Source: Baaleninema simplex PCC 7105
Lineage (GTDB): Bacteria > Cyanobacteriota > Cyanobacteriia > Cyanobacteriales > Geitlerinemataceae
Reading direction: 5' to 3'
Assembly: GCF_000332355.1 (NCBI RefSeq)
Contig: NZ_KB235958.1
Span: 2,934,118-2,970,816, forward strand
Length of the DNA stretch: 36,699 nt
Part shown: in pieces, positions 1 to 9,847 of the stretch
How positions within the stretch are numbered: position 1 is the stretch's first letter
Layout: each line of letters begins with the position of its first letter
Program-made: the position numbers and the translations under genes
The notes under the pieces: generated by a model
Told to the model about the DNA's origin: nothing
Databases searched by the model: none
Seen by the model: the letters and a program-made list of their open reading frames with translations, nothing else

Positions 1-1
1 C

Positions 2-778
2 TACCAATATCTTCAACGAAACTTCCGAAACATTGAGAAATTAATTGAGAAAGGAGCGAGCCTAGAATGCTTAAGCCGAAGGCAATACAGGAATTTATTA
101 GTCTCCAGTGAAATTACCCGTCAACAGCAGTGGATGTGGTCAAAATCATAAAAAATAAAATCGAAAAATCGCATCGTCAGTTTAACACAACCTCATCTCC
201 GTCCAATCGTCAGAGGCAAGGCAGCAAGTCCTACGGAATTCGGGGCTAAGTTATCAGTCAGTTGTGTAGAAGGATATGTATTTCTCGAAAAAATTAGTTG
301 GGATAATTATAATGAAAGTGGAGATTTAATCTCGCAAGTCGAAGCTTACAAAGACTATATGGGAGTTTACCCCTCATCGGTTCACGCCGATCGAATTTAT
401 CGAACCCGAGCTAATCGAGCTTGGTGTAAAGAAAGAGGAATTCGTCTCAGCGGACCGCCTTTAGGAAGACCTCCTAAAAACCTCAGCCGAGAAGCCAAAA
501 AACAAGCCCAGGAAGATGAGCGCATTCGTAATGCAATCGAGGGGAAATTTGGACAAGCCAAAAGAAGATTCAGCTTAAGTCGTGTTATGGCTAAACTGCC
601 TAATACTTCGGAAACCTCCATCGCTCTGACCTTTTTAGTGATGAACCTGGTGAAGCTGCTGAGGCAGTTTTACTGTCTTTTTTTGTGTCAATTTTTCCCA
701 AACTTCATAATTTTGTCGAGAAATATTATTGTAACTTATAAAGTGGACGAGTTAAGTCAATTCAGATTTATACCTTGA
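2..778 (+). pseudogene. IS5-type DDE transposase, partial and interrupted by an in-frame stop
   Basis: The frame starting at base 2 reads as a transposase from the window edge to the TGA at 776-778. A single TAA at 149-151 breaks it, and the same frame resumes at once with no shift. The downstream part carries stretches typical of IS5-superfamily transposases: RPIVRGKAASPTEFGAK, then HADRIYRTRANRAWCKERGI, then RLSGPPLGRPPK and a helical end with IEGKFGQAKRR. The N-terminal half lies outside the window. The only ATG after the stop (359) would give a 139-residue protein lacking most of the catalytic core, so activity is unlikely. The last ~25 codons, after the usual LxLLRQ end, probably run through the right end of the element. 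Whether the stop is real or an assembly error cannot be judged here. Confidence 0.8.
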
Positions 779-1915
779 GTAAGACGGCTTCTTGTTCATT
801 TTCCACCCCCAGCTTTTGATAACTTTTTCAGCAAACCCTAAATACAGTTGCAGGAAATCCGAACGCTGTTGAAGCCATCGCCAGAAGTTATCGAAATCCA
901 GGTGATAGCCGTCGTAACTGTAAGTGACGCCGCGAAACCGAGGAACCTCGGATACCGGAGACACGATCGCCTTCCCGCGACTGAGGTAGTATGCTACATA
1001 GCTTTTTAACACGGCCGTCGGCGACGCCTCTACCGTCGGTTGTCGCCTCGGTGACGAAACGGGTTCCGGCGGAGAAACCCCATCCATCTCGAGAACGTCG
1101 GTGGTGCGAGTCTCGAGAGAAAACGTCTCGATTTCCCGAATGCAGGTGAGCTGTTCGAGCTGTTCGTGAGCGGCTTTTAAGGCTTGATAGCATCGTTCGC
1201 GATCAATGTCGCTCGCCACCTGCTCCGCCAACAACACCGTCGTATCGATTTGCGATTGCGTCCAGCGATGGGGGATAAAACACTGATGCGCCATCAACAA
1301 CCCCCATAGCCTCGGTATGGGATATTCCTCCGTCGCCGGGAGCAAAATCGGAACCGCGAGTTTGGCGCTCACTTCAAAAAAGCACTCTAAAATTTTCGTC
1401 GGACAGCGATCGAGATCGACAGCAGATAAATCCTCGATCGCCTGAACGTTTCCTACGTGAAATTGCGTAATTTCCTCGGGGCTAAAAAATCGACCTAAGC
1501 GACATTTCAACATCGATTTGCGACCGGGGGCAAGTGCTTCGGCGATGACGACTGCTTCGCGATCGCGACGAATTTGGCAGACGAGCGTGCGATCGACGCG
1601 TAGAATTTTACGTAGCCCGATCGAAATTTCTTTTAATGTTTTGTTTAGATTTTGCGTCAAGCCCCAATTTGAACGGTTCGATCCCCCGAACTCGCGTGTT
1701 CGACTGTTGTTAACCTCGAATTTCTTCGGTTTCGATAGGGTTGAAGGCGATCGCTCTTGGGATAACGTCTCAGGAGACGCCGTGGAAAATCGCATAGTAT
1801 CGTGGAGTCCGTAAGGCACTTCCTGATGGCAACGCGGACAAAACCAATACGGTTTTCCAGCTCGGACATAGCACAATAACGGATAAGAACAGCTCGGACA
1901 TAAATATTTACTCAT
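752..1915 (-). CDS. Zinc-ribbon plus GAF-domain protein, probable signalling/sensory protein
   Basis: This 387-residue protein starts at the ATG giving MSKYLCPSC; in-frame ATGs at 1924 and 1933 would add up to six residues. The N-terminus is a four-cysteine zinc ribbon (CPSC, then CPRC about 23 residues later). After a Ser/Thr-rich linker, residues ~95-260 form a GAF domain of the phytochrome/cyanobacteriochrome sequence type, ending in LLMAHQCFIPHRW and a long helix. I see no clear Cys-His chromophore motif at the usual helix, so bilin binding is doubtful and a protein or small-ligand role is as likely. The C-terminus (~300-387) is a conserved-looking aromatic-rich segment. The stop overlaps the transposase pseudogene, so the last ~10 codons may derive from the IS end. 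Function is inferred from domains only. Confidence 0.75.
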   Translation of the reverse strand: MSKYLCPSCSYPLLCYVRAGKPYWFCPRCHQEVPYGLHDTMRFSTASPETLSQERSPSTLSKPKKFEVNNSRTREFGGSNRSNWGLTQNLNKTLKEISIGLRKILRVDRTLVCQIRRDREAVVIAEALAPGRKSMLKCRLGRFFSPEEITQFHVGNVQAIEDLSAVDLDRCPTKILECFFEVSAKLAVPILLPATEEYPIPRLWGLLMAHQCFIPHRWTQSQIDTTVLLAEQVASDIDRERCYQALKAAHEQLEQLTCIREIETFSLETRTTDVLEMDGVSPPEPVSSPRRQPTVEASPTAVLKSYVAYYLSRGKAIVSPVSEVPRFRGVTYSYDGYHLDFDNFWRWLQQRSDFLQLYLGFAEKVIKSWGWKMNKKPSYSRYKSELT

Positions 1916-2394
1916 GGTTGGCATCTCGAGCAAACGACGTTATCTTTAGGGATGATGACGGCTACGTCATTTCCCTTATGCTGAATTTTCTATTTTTTCT
2001 ATCTTTATAAGTATAAAAAAATGTGAGACTTGAGAGTGTTTTTTTATATTAAGAATTTACAGGATTTCTTGACGACTTTCTCCAATACCCTGTCTCAGTT
2101 TCAAAAAACGTTTCCATCACTGACCCGGTTCGCCTGCGATCGCCCCCACCCCAAACCCAGGCCGGAGTGAGATTTAAACAACCAGATCGTTGCTTAAACA
2201 AACAGGCGATCGAGCGTTCGCTAACTGTAAATAAATGTAAACAAATATTTCAGTTTTTCTATCAAATTGTTTCAGATAGCCCAGGTTTACTAAGTTCCGT
2301 CAACATTTTTTGGTACAAACACCTATATGCCGACTTTCTCCGCAACCATCTCAGTCTTGGTTTAGAACACGCCGATACGAAGGAGCTACACTGT
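1916..2394. promoter_or_regulatory. Divergent intergenic region upstream of chlH
   Basis: This 479-bp gap separates the divergent GAF gene and chlH and must hold both promoters. It is AT-rich around 1985-2060. A short perfect palindrome, ATGACG-gcta-CGTCAT, lies at 1955-1970 just upstream of the GAF gene and could be an operator. A stop-free stretch in the chlH frame runs back to 2167, but its composition and the good ribosome-binding site at 2380-2385 argue that it is untranslated leader. No RNA gene is recognisable. Confidence 0.5.
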
Positions 2395-5300
2395 ATGTTC
2401 ACTCACGTCAAGCCCACCGTTCGCCACATCGAGCCAGACGATCTCAGGGGGCGTTCGTTGGTCAAGGTGGTCTATGTCGTGCTGGAGTCCCAGTATCAAA
2501 GTGCCTTGTCGTCCGCCGTCCGCTCGATCGACGCCAACAATCCCAACCTGGCGATCGAAATCAGCGGCTACCTCATCGAAGAACTACGAGATCCCGAAAA
2601 CTACGAAAACTTCAAAAAAGACGTAGCCGACGCCAACATCTTCATCGCCTCGCTAATTTTCATCGAAGACCTGGCCGAAAAAGTCGTCGCCGCCGTCGAA
2701 CCCGTCCGCGACAAACTGGACGCCGCCGTAGTTTTCCCGTCCATGCCAGAAGTCATGCGCCTGAACAAACTGGGCAGCTTCTCCATGGCGCAACTGGGAC
2801 AATCCAAAAGCGCGATCGCCCAATTCATGCGTAAGCGCAAAGAACAATCCGGTGCCTCCTTCCAAGACGGGATGCTCAAACTCCTGCGAACCCTGCCAAA
2901 AGTCCTCAAATATATGCCCGTGGACAAAGCCCAGGACGCTCGCAGCTTCATGCTAAGCTTCCAATACTGGCTCGGTGGGTCTCCCGAAAACCTGGAAAAC
3001 TTCCTGTTGATGCTGGCAGACAAATACGTCTACCCCGATCGCCAACTCAACGGAAACGCCAACTACGCCGATCCCGTCGTCTACCCCGACATGGGCATTT
3101 GGCATCCCCTCGCCCCGCAAATGTACGAGGATGTCAAAGAATACCTCAACTGGTACGGAACCCGCAGCGACGTTAACGACGACTATAAAGATCCCCTCGT
3201 CCCCACCGTCGGCTTAGTTCTGCAACGGACGCACCTCGTCACCGGAGACGACGCCCACTACGTCGCGATGGTACAAGAACTCGAATCCCTCGGCGCACGG
3301 GTGATTCCCGTATTCTCCGGCGGACTCGACTTTTCCCAACCCGTCGATAAATACTTCTGGGAACAAGGCACTAGCGATACCCCGAACAACAAGCCCCTCG
3401 TCGATGTGGTCATCTCCCTGACCGGCTTCGCCCTCGTCGGCGGCCCGGCCCGACAAGACCACCCGAAAGCGATCGACTCCCTCAAACGCCTCAACCGTCC
3501 CTATATGGTGGCGTTGCCCCTGGTGTTCCAAACCACCGAAGAGTGGGAAGATAGCGATTTGGGCTTGCACCCGATTCAAGTGGCCCTGCAAATCGCCATT
3601 CCCGAACTCGACGGGGCGATCGAACCCATTATCCTCTCCGGTCGCGACGGCAACACCGGAAAAGCCCACGCCATGCAGGATCGCATCGAAGCGATCGCCA
3701 AACGAGCCATGAAATGGGCCAACCTGCGACGCAAACCCAAACTGCACAAAAAAGTCGCCATCACCATCTTCAGCTTCCCCCCCGACAAAGGGAACGTGGG
3801 AACCGCCGCCTACTTAGACGTATTCGGCAGCATTCACGAAGTCGCCGTCGCCCTCAAACGCAACGGCTACGACGTCGCCGATCTCCCCGACAGTCCCCAA
3901 GAACTGATGGAAGCGGTCATCCACGACGCGACCGCCCAATACGCCAGTCCCGAACTGAACGTGGCCTACCGGATGCCGGTCAACGAGTACGAAAAACTCA
4001 CCCCCTATTCCGAACGCCTCGAAGAAAACTGGGGGCCGCCGCCGGGGAACCTCAACAGCGACGGTCAAAACCTGCTGGTGTACGGAAAAGAATTCGGAAA
4101 CCTCTTCATCGGCGTTCAACCGACGTTTGGCTACGAAGGCGACCCCATGCGCCTGCTGTTTAGCCGTTCTGCGAGTCCTCACCACGGTTTCGCGGCGTAT
4201 TACACCTATCTCGAACAGCTTTGGAACGCCGACGCCGTTCTCCACTTCGGAACCCACGGTTCGCTGGAGTTCATGCCCGGTAAACAAATGGGGATGTCCG
4301 GCAGTTGCTACCCCGACAGCCTCATCGGGAACATTCCCAACTTGTACTACTACGCCGCCAACAACCCCAGTGAAGCGACCATCGCCAAACGCCGCAGCTA
4401 CGCCGAAACCATCTCTTACCTGACGCCACCTGCCGAAAATGCGGGATTGTACAAAGGCTTGAAAGAACTCGGCGAACTGGTGGGGTCTTACCAAACCCTC
4501 AAAGACAGCGGACGGGGCATTCCCATCGTCAACACCATCGTTGAAAAAGCCCGGATGGTGAATTTGGACAAAGACATCGATTTACCCGAAGTCGATGCCA
4601 AAGACATGACCCAAGACCAACGGGATACTATCGTCGGCTTGGTGTACAAGCAATTGATGGAAATTGAGTCGCGGTTGTTGCCCTGCGGGTTGCACGTTAT
4701 CGGGAAACCGCCGACGGCGGAGGAAGCGATCGCAACGTTGGTCAACATCGCCAGTATCGATCGCGAAGAAGAAGGCATTATGGGACTGCCCAGTCTCTTA
4801 GCCCAAAGTATCGATCGCAACATCCAAGACATCTACAGCAACAACGACAAAGGGGTTCTCGAAGATGTCGAGTTGAACCAAAAAATCGTCGAAGCCACTC
4901 GGGTCTGCGTGTCGGCGATGGTAGCGGAGAAAACGGGCGAAGACGGACGGATTCGCCTTAACAACATCGGCGGTTGGCTGCAACGCATCATCAAAGACGA
5001 ACCTTGGTACGAAGCCCTCAAAGAAGCAGGATTCCACCGGGTTGATAAAGAACAACTCGACAAACTCATCGAGTATCTGAACTTCTGTCTCAAACAGGTT
5101 TGCGCCGATAACGAACTCGGTTCCTTGCTGAAAGCCCTCGAAGGGGAGTACGTGCTTCCCGGCCCCGGCGGCGACCCGATTCGCAACCCGGATGTCTTAC
5201 CCACGGGTAAAAACATTCACGCCCTCGACCCGCAAGCGATTCCCACGGCGGCGGCGGTACAAGCGGCTAAAATCGTGGTCGATCGCCTCATCGAACGTCA

Positions 5301-6393
5301 GCGTCAAGAAAACGGCAACGAGTACCCCGAAACCATCGCCTGCGTCCTCTGGGGAACGGACAACATCAAGACCTACGGCGAATCCCTAGCACAGATTATG
5401 TGGATGGTGGGGGTCAAACCGGTTCCCGACGCCCTGGGACGGGTGAACAAACTCGACTTGATTCCTCTCGAAGAGTTGGGTCGTCCTCGCATCGATGTCG
5501 TCGTCAACTGTTCCGGCGTGTTCCGCGACCTGTTTGTGAATCAAATGGCGTTGTTAGACAAAGCCATCAAAATGGCGGCGGAAGCGGACGAACCCGAAGA
5601 GATGAACTTCGTTCGCAAACACGCTATCAAACAAGCCGAAGAGATGGGGGTAAACCTGCGTCAAGCGGCCACGCGGGTCTTCTCCAACGCTTCCGGGTCT
5701 TACGCCGCCAACGTCAACTTAGCGGTGGAAAACAGCACTTGGGAAGAAGAAGCGGAACTTCAGGAAATGTACCTGACCCGCAAATCTTTCGCCTTCAACG
5801 CGGACAATCCGGGGATGATGCAGCAAGACCGCAAGGTGTTCGAGTCGGCGTTGTCCACAGCCGATGCGACCTTCCAGAATTTGGATTCTTCGGAAATCAG
5901 CTTGACGGACGTGTCGCACTACTTTGATTCCGATCCGACGAAGGTGGTCTCGAAGTTGCGGAAAGACGGTAAGAAACCGAATTCCTACATCGCCGATACA
6001 ACGACGGCGAACGCCCAAGTGCGATCGCTCTCGGAAACGGTACGTCTGGACGCCCGGACGAAGATGTTGAATCCGAAGTGGTACGAGGGTATGTTGTCCC
6101 ACGGCTACGAAGGGGTTCGCGAGTTGTCGAAACGCCTGGTGAATACGATGGGTTGGTCGGCGACGGCGGGGGCTGTAGACAACTGGGTTTACGAGGACGC
6201 CAACGATACCTTCATCAAGGATGAGGAGATGCAGAAGCGTCTGATGAACCTCAACCCCCATTCCTTCCGCAAGATGGTCGGGACACTGTTGGAAGTCAAC
6301 GGTCGCGGCTATTGGGAGACTTCCGAGGAGAATTTAGACCGCCTGCGGGAGTTGTATCAGGAGGTTGAAGACCGGATTGAAGGGATTGAGTAG
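2395..6393 (+). CDS. chlH: Magnesium chelatase subunit H
   Basis: ChlH is the large porphyrin-binding subunit of Mg-chelatase. With ChlI and ChlD it inserts Mg2+ into protoporphyrin IX in an ATP-dependent step, the first committed reaction of chlorophyll synthesis. The protein has 1332 residues, the usual length for cyanobacterial ChlH, and shows the CobN/Mg-chelatase signature throughout, including the segment [20 protein letters not shown] start it at ATG 2395 ([17 protein letters not shown]), preceded by AAGGAG nine bases upstream; the open frame extends to 2167 without similarity. It stands alone, followed by a clear terminator, with no chlI or chlD nearby. A diverged copy of its last 30 codons lies 820 bp downstream (7214-7303). 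Identification is very secure. Confidence 0.98.
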   Translation: MFTHVKPTVRHIEPDDLRGRSLVKVVYVVLESQYQSALSSAVRSIDANNPNLAIEISGYLIEELRDPENYENFKKDVADANIFIASLIFIEDLAEKVVAAVEPVRDKLDAAVVFPSMPEVMRLNKLGSFSMAQLGQSKSAIAQFMRKRKEQSGASFQDGMLKLLRTLPKVLKYMPVDKAQDARSFMLSFQYWLGGSPENLENFLLMLADKYVYPDRQLNGNANYADPVVYPDMGIWHPLAPQMYEDVKEYLNWYGTRSDVNDDYKDPLVPTVGLVLQRTHLVTGDDAHYVAMVQELESLGARVIPVFSGGLDFSQPVDKYFWEQGTSDTPNNKPLVDVVISLTGFALVGGPARQDHPKAIDSLKRLNRPYMVALPLVFQTTEEWEDSDLGLHPIQVALQIAIPELDGAIEPIILSGRDGNTGKAHAMQDRIEAIAKRAMKWANLRRKPKLHKKVAITIFSFPPDKGNVGTAAYLDVFGSIHEVAVALKRNGYDVADLPDSPQELMEAVIHDATAQYASPELNVAYRMPVNEYEKLTPYSERLEENWGPPPGNLNSDGQNLLVYGKEFGNLFIGVQPTFGYEGDPMRLLFSRSASPHHGFAAYYTYLEQLWNADAVLHFGTHGSLEFMPGKQMGMSGSCYPDSLIGNIPNLYYYAANNPSEATIAKRRSYAETISYLTPPAENAGLYKGLKELGELVGSYQTLKDSGRGIPIVNTIVEKARMVNLDKDIDLPEVDAKDMTQDQRDTIVGLVYKQLMEIESRLLPCGLHVIGKPPTAEEAIATLVNIASIDREEEGIMGLPSLLAQSIDRNIQDIYSNNDKGVLEDVELNQKIVEATRVCVSAMVAEKTGEDGRIRLNNIGGWLQRIIKDEPWYEALKEAGFHRVDKEQLDKLIEYLNFCLKQVCADNELGSLLKALEGEYVLPGPGGDPIRNPDVLPTGKNIHALDPQAIPTAAAVQAAKIVVDRLIERQRQENGNEYPETIACVLWGTDNIKTYGESLAQIMWMVGVKPVPDALGRVNKLDLIPLEELGRPRIDVVVNCSGVFRDLFVNQMALLDKAIKMAAEADEPEEMNFVRKHAIKQAEEMGVNLRQAATRVFSNASGSYAANVNLAVENSTWEEEAELQEMYLTRKSFAFNADNPGMMQQDRKVFESALSTADATFQNLDSSEISLTDVSHYFDSDPTKVVSKLRKDGKKPNSYIADTTTANAQVRSLSETVRLDARTKMLNPKWYEGMLSHGYEGVRELSKRLVNTMGWSATAGAVDNWVYEDANDTFIKDEEMQKRLMNLNPHSFRKMVGTLLEVNGRGYWETSEENLDRLRELYQEVEDRIEGIE

Positions 6394-6448
6394 GGGTTAG
6401 AACTCGATCGTTTCGACGTTCTTCGTTGTATCTGATTAGCTAACGAGA

Positions 6449-6483
6449 AAGGGGACATCCTTCAGTGGGTGTCCTCTTTTTTG
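6449..6483 (+). terminator. Rho-independent terminator of chlH
   Basis: A GC-rich hairpin (GGGGACATCC, short loop, GGGTGTCCTC) is followed directly by six T residues. It lies about 60 bases after the chlH stop codon and faces the right way. Confidence 0.85.
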
Positions 6484-6531
6484 TGAATGCTGTTCAATGG
6501 AAGCACGCGCTGTTTCTTGGGATACTTTCAG

Positions 6532-7161
6532 ATGTTGAGTGCCGATGCTCTCAGTTTTCAAGAATTTATGAATCGTGAAGCCTTGCCGCTCGCAACACTA
6601 CACAATGCGCTCCTAGAGATGCTACAGGGACGTAGTGATGTGGTGCTATTCGGAGCGCAGGCGGTGAATGCGTATGTAGGTGAGCCGCGAATGACGCAGG
6701 ATATTGATGCGATCGCGACGGATGCGGCGGCGTTGGCGGAGGAGTTGAAGACTTTTTTGAGCGATCGCTTTTTTATCGCGGTTCGGGTTCGTGTGGTGAA
6801 GGGTGGAATTGGTTATCGTTTAGATCGAGTGCAGAAGGGTGGAAATCGCCATTTGATGGATATTCGTCAGGTGGAGGTGTTGCCGGAGAGCCAGGAGATT
6901 GAGGGGATTCGGGTGATGGCTCCGGTGGAGTTGGTGGCGAGTAAGGTGGTGGCGTATTTTCGGCGGCGGGGTAAGCCGAAGGCGGGGACGGATTGGCGGG
7001 ATTTGGCGATGTTGTTGTTGCGGTTTCCAGAGTTGAAGGTGGAGCGTGGGATCGTTTGGGAGCGGTTGGTTGAGATGGAGGTGGATGAGGGGGTGTTTGA
7101 GTTGTGGCGGGAGGTTGTGGAGACGGCGATCGAGGTTGAGGATGAGGATGAGGATTTTTAA
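6532..7161 (+). CDS. Nucleotidyltransferase-fold protein (AbiEii/MNT-like toxin family)
   Basis: This 209-residue protein shows the core of the DNA polymerase beta-type nucleotidyltransferase fold: a GAQAVNAYVG glycine motif (residues ~41-50), a metal-binding D57-x-D59 pair in TQDIDAIA, and a likely third acidic residue at D110 in HLMDIRQ. Such small proteins in bacterial islands are usually toxins or regulators of toxin-antitoxin or abortive-infection systems, but this is inferred from the fold. The start is uncertain: ATG 6532 is used, ATG 6568 is possible, and ATG 6487 would overlap the chlH terminator. No partner gene is adjacent. The gene sits between the real chlH 3' end and a second diverged chlH 3' end, which suggests it entered by recombination at chlH. 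Confidence 0.7.
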   Translation: MLSADALSFQEFMNREALPLATLHNALLEMLQGRSDVVLFGAQAVNAYVGEPRMTQDIDAIATDAAALAEELKTFLSDRFFIAVRVRVVKGGIGYRLDRVQKGGNRHLMDIRQVEVLPESQEIEGIRVMAPVELVASKVVAYFRRRGKPKAGTDWRDLAMLLLRFPELKVERGIVWERLVEMEVDEGVFELWREVVETAIEVEDEDEDF

Positions 7162-7194
7162 GTGCGGCTCTCATCGTGTACTATCAGATATTGA

Positions 7195-7303
7195 AAATGA
7201 TGCTTGAACGCCTCGCGGCTACTGGGAGACAAGCGATGAGAATATCGAGCGTTTGCAGGAGTTGTATGAGGAGGTTGAGAATCGGATTGAAGGGGTTGAA
7301 TAA
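7195..7303 (+). pseudogene. Orphan remnant of a chlH 3' end
   Basis: Bases 7214-7303 translate as [20 protein letters not shown] followed by nine more residues and a TAA. They align without gaps to the last 30 codons of chlH (6304-6393); by my count 22 of 29 residues match. A weaker match with a small deletion extends left to about 7195. The changes are mostly conservative (E/D, L/I, D/E), so this is a tail from a diverged chlH rather than a recent copy of the neighbouring gene. There is no start or upstream body. Confidence 0.85.
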
Positions 7304-7458
7304 CTTCCCTCCATAGCCTGAAGATCTCAATCTCATAGCCCCTTTCTTTTAGGAAGGATTTTTTTGATTTTTGTAAATATATTTTAAGAAGATCCAAATC
7401 TTGAAGACCCTGATGCTACCGTAGTGGGCAGATTTATAATTCTTGCATCCTAAATACT

Positions 7459-8907
7459 ATGACAGAATCAAACTCAATAGAGAAAGTGTCCTCAAATGAG
7501 TTGGCGAATGACAGTCAAGTTTTTACCTCATACCTAAGTCAGTTTGGATTGCCAGTAGATAACATCATTGCATCAACAGAACAGAGAAATATACTTGGAC
7601 AGAATATTCCTACTTTTCTAAACTCCTTGTCGCAAGAGAGTAAACAAGATGCAAGATATCTATCCAAATTTGTCTGCGCTTCATCTATTGGTCTCTTCGA
7701 TGCATCTCTGAATTACTTGTGGAATGAGGTTGTACTTAATTTAAGGAAGAAAGCAGTTACTTATGGAGTTGATATATTTTTTGACGCAGCTGTTGGCGGA
7801 AGAAATAGAGAAGACTTTGAGAATGAAGATGATTTAGGTGGTTTGAAAGATATCGTCTTGTTAGATACTTGTAAGAAATTGGAGCTGGTATCTGATATTG
7901 TTCATTGTAAGCTCAATTTCATTATGACAATGAGGAATGAAATTGCAGCTTCTCATCCTAACGTTGAAGCTATAAAAAGTTTTGAACTTCTTGGCTATCT
8001 AGAAATTTGTGTTAAAGAAGTCTTAGAAGACCAACTCTCTCCATCTGCAATTCAAATAGGGGCTTTGGTTCACAATCTAAGAAATGAGTCTAGAGTCTTG
8101 GATCAAAGAGCTATCCATAGTATGGAGGCAGGACTTAAGAATCTGTCTGTCTCTCATGTGGACAATTTACTAGCAACAGTTTTTGGGATTTTTGTCGCGT
8201 CTAATACTTCACAGAATGTGCGTCTCAATGTGTCGAAAATTGCACCGCAAGTTTGGAAATATGCGTCTGAGAGAGCGAGGCTAAATACTGGGGTAAAGCT
8301 TGATGGATATCGCACAAACCTACATCAAGAAAAGATGGAGCGAGGTGTTGATTTCTTAAGGCTAGTTGATGGACTGGAATATGAAACTCTTCAGGCTAAA
8401 GTGATTGCCATAAATTACCTAGCAGAGCAGCTAAAAGAGAAGCATGAAGAATGGGATAACTTTCATAATGAGCCTCCTGTAATGAGGGATATTCTTCAGT
8501 ACTGTAAGTCTTCCTCTGATATTCCTGGTGAAGTTCTAGGTAAGCTAATTGAGGTTGTAATTCAGTGTCGAGTTGGCAATGGAGTTTCGTATAAAAATGG
8601 TGTCAGTCCATCAGGAAAGCCCTTATATAATCAGTTTCTATCTATTCTTGATGATGCCGGGGTTGAGGTTTTGATAAAGTCCTTATTTGCTTCATCGGTC
8701 AAATCAAGATTATCTATAGAAAGATGTCGTGTAAACTTGCGCGATGCGCTTGTACTATTAAAATCTAGAGTGATTTCAGAGAGACTATCTAATGCATTGC
8801 AGATTCTGATCGATGAAAAAGCTAACGTTCATCGCGTGGCAATTAATCGCGATTTTCGCGAATTGACATCGACATTTATCGAGTGGCCTCCCATCTCTAG
8901 AGAGTAG
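7459..8907 (+). CDS. AT-rich hypothetical protein with a HEPN-type RNase motif
   Basis: This 482-residue protein does not belong to a family I can name. It is largely helical, without signal peptide or membrane segments. Residues 159-166 read RNEIAASH, matching the Rx4-6H pattern with a polar residue after the Arg that defines catalytic HEPN ribonucleases; it sits in a helical stretch (MTMRNEIAASHPN). HEPN proteins are common effectors in toxin-antitoxin and abortive-infection systems, so an antiphage or toxin role is possible but unproven. The gene is far more AT-rich than its surroundings and poor in HIP1 sites, which points to horizontal acquisition. No partner is adjacent on the same strand. 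The start is the ATG at 7459; no strong ribosome-binding site is visible. Confidence 0.65.
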   Translation: MTESNSIEKVSSNELANDSQVFTSYLSQFGLPVDNIIASTEQRNILGQNIPTFLNSLSQESKQDARYLSKFVCASSIGLFDASLNYLWNEVVLNLRKKAVTYGVDIFFDAAVGGRNREDFENEDDLGGLKDIVLLDTCKKLELVSDIVHCKLNFIMTMRNEIAASHPNVEAIKSFELLGYLEICVKEVLEDQLSPSAIQIGALVHNLRNESRVLDQRAIHSMEAGLKNLSVSHVDNLLATVFGIFVASNTSQNVRLNVSKIAPQVWKYASERARLNTGVKLDGYRTNLHQEKMERGVDFLRLVDGLEYETLQAKVIAINYLAEQLKEKHEEWDNFHNEPPVMRDILQYCKSSSDIPGEVLGKLIEVVIQCRVGNGVSYKNGVSPSGKPLYNQFLSILDDAGVEVLIKSLFASSVKSRLSIERCRVNLRDALVLLKSRVISERLSNALQILIDEKANVHRVAINRDFRELTSTFIEWPPISRE

Positions 8908-8942
8908 TCCTACCTCTCAACCTCGTGCCGATCGGCTCAACT

Positions 8943-9119
8943 GCGCGATCGCGACACCGCAACCTCTCCCCAAAGACGAACAAGACCCAATCGACTCAAG
9001 CAACAGCGGCAGCGACACCCGCTCCGACGCATCCAGAACCTCGATCGCAACAATCTGCCCCCGCTCCGTGTAGTCGATGACGAGCCCCGGAGCAGTCTCT
9101 TCACTCGCCCCGATCGCCC
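8943..9119 (-). repeat. DUF2283-tail repeat, copy 1 (gene fragment)
   Basis: Read on the minus strand this encodes the C-terminal part of a DUF2283 protein (SEETAPGLVIDYTERGQIVA, IEVLDASERV, LPLLLESIG). The N-terminal part is missing: sequence upstream of GASEETAPG is unrelated. It is one of four same-orientation copies between 8943 and 11694, and the most diverged of the longer ones. It separates the HEPN-motif gene from the BrnT/RHH pair. Confidence 0.8.
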
Positions 9120-9178
9120 CAGTCTTTCTCACAATGAGGCATCCTGATGACAGGGTGTCCTTTTCTATGGAGGATTTT

Positions 9179-9475
9179 GTGGATATCCAGTACGTTTTGA
9201 ATGGAATCGTCTTCGTCTGGAACAAGCAAAAAGCCCAGAGCAACCAGCAAAAGCAAGATGGCGTCACCTTCGAGCAAGCAGCAGAAGTCTTCTTCGATCC
9301 GTTTGTGAAGATCGTTGACGCAAGCCAGGAGCTTGAAGCACGAGAGGCCGCGATCGGCTTAGATTGTAAGTGGAACCTCTTGTTTGTCGTTCACGTAATT
9401 CGCGAAGACGAGCGAATTCGGATTATTTCAGCACGACGGGCAACCCGTCAGGAGCGCAAAGATTATGAAATTTGA
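9179..9475 (+). CDS. brnT: BrnT-family type II toxin
   Basis: BrnT proteins are small ribonuclease toxins of the RelE fold that stop translation and are held in check by a BrnA-type antitoxin. The 98-residue product ends in the family hallmark RIISARRATRQERKDYE, and its start (VFVWNKQKAQSN...GVTFEQAAEVFFDP) also fits. I choose the GTG at 9179 because GGAGG (9169-9173) lies five bases upstream. ATG 9167 would add four residues. The frame stays open back to 9077, but that part is antisense to the DUF2283 repeat. The antitoxin-like gene overlaps its 3' end by 11 bases, the normal toxin-first order for this family. Confidence 0.88.
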   Translation: MDIQYVLNGIVFVWNKQKAQSNQQKQDGVTFEQAAEVFFDPFVKIVDASQELEAREAAIGLDCKWNLLFVVHVIREDERIRIISARRATRQERKDYEI

Positions 9476-9698
9476 AGACTTGAAACAGCGGTTGCGGCGC
9501 GATCGGGAGATGGTGTCGGTGACGCTAGAGATTCCGGCAGACGTACTGGCAGACTTAGAACGTCTTGCACCATTGCGCGAAGCTTCGGATGCTGTGGCGC
9601 TGATGCGAGCGTATATCGGACAGGGATTGCGTGAAGATCTAGAGAGTTGGAAAAGTTGCAACCCCAATTCTGGCGAACAAAACGCGACCGAACATTAA
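9465..9698 (+). CDS. Probable BrnA-type ribbon-helix-helix antitoxin
   Basis: This 77-residue protein overlaps brnT and is almost certainly its antitoxin. The segment VSVTLEIPADVLADLERLAP can form a ribbon-helix-helix strand and first helix, expected to bind both the operon promoter and the toxin. The last ~14 residues (from about SCNPNSGEQ) are encoded by DNA that begins repeat copy 2 on the other strand, so the native C-terminus seems to have been replaced or extended by the repeat insertion. Assignment rests on position and the short RHH-like pattern. Confidence 0.7.
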   Translation: MKFEDLKQRLRRDREMVSVTLEIPADVLADLERLAPLREASDAVALMRAYIGQGLREDLESWKSCNPNSGEQNATEH

Positions 9699-9845
9699 TC
9701 GACTCAAGCGACAGCGGCAACGGCAACCGCTCCGACGCATCCAGAAACTCGATCGCAGCAATCTGCCCCTGCTCCGTGTAATCGATTCGCATCCTGACGG
9801 GCGATCGGCGCGATCGCGTCAACTTCCGAGTCGTGTAGGATGTTG
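9656..9845 (-). pseudogene. DUF2283 gene, degenerate (repeat copy 2)
   Basis: On the minus strand, ILHDSEVDAIAPI matches the N-terminus of the intact copy at 10529-10825 (ILHDSGIDTIAPI). An internal deletion then removes the ETSEEAAPGII region and shifts the frame before IDYTEQGQIAAIEFLDASER. The position of the start codon reads ACA/AAC rather than ATG. The gene therefore cannot make a normal protein. It lies between the RHH antitoxin and the PD-(D/E)XK-like gene. Confidence 0.75.
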
Positions 9846-9847
9846 CT

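Noticed and set aside
2167-2394. N-terminal extension of chlH back to a GTG at 2167
   Set aside because: The family starts at MFTHVKPTV, a good ribosome-binding site precedes ATG 2395, and the extension has no protein-like conservation that I can recognise.
6773-7174. Proline-rich 133-residue minus-strand ORF
   Set aside because: It is the complement of the purine-rich nucleotidyltransferase gene, whose motifs are clear on the plus strand.
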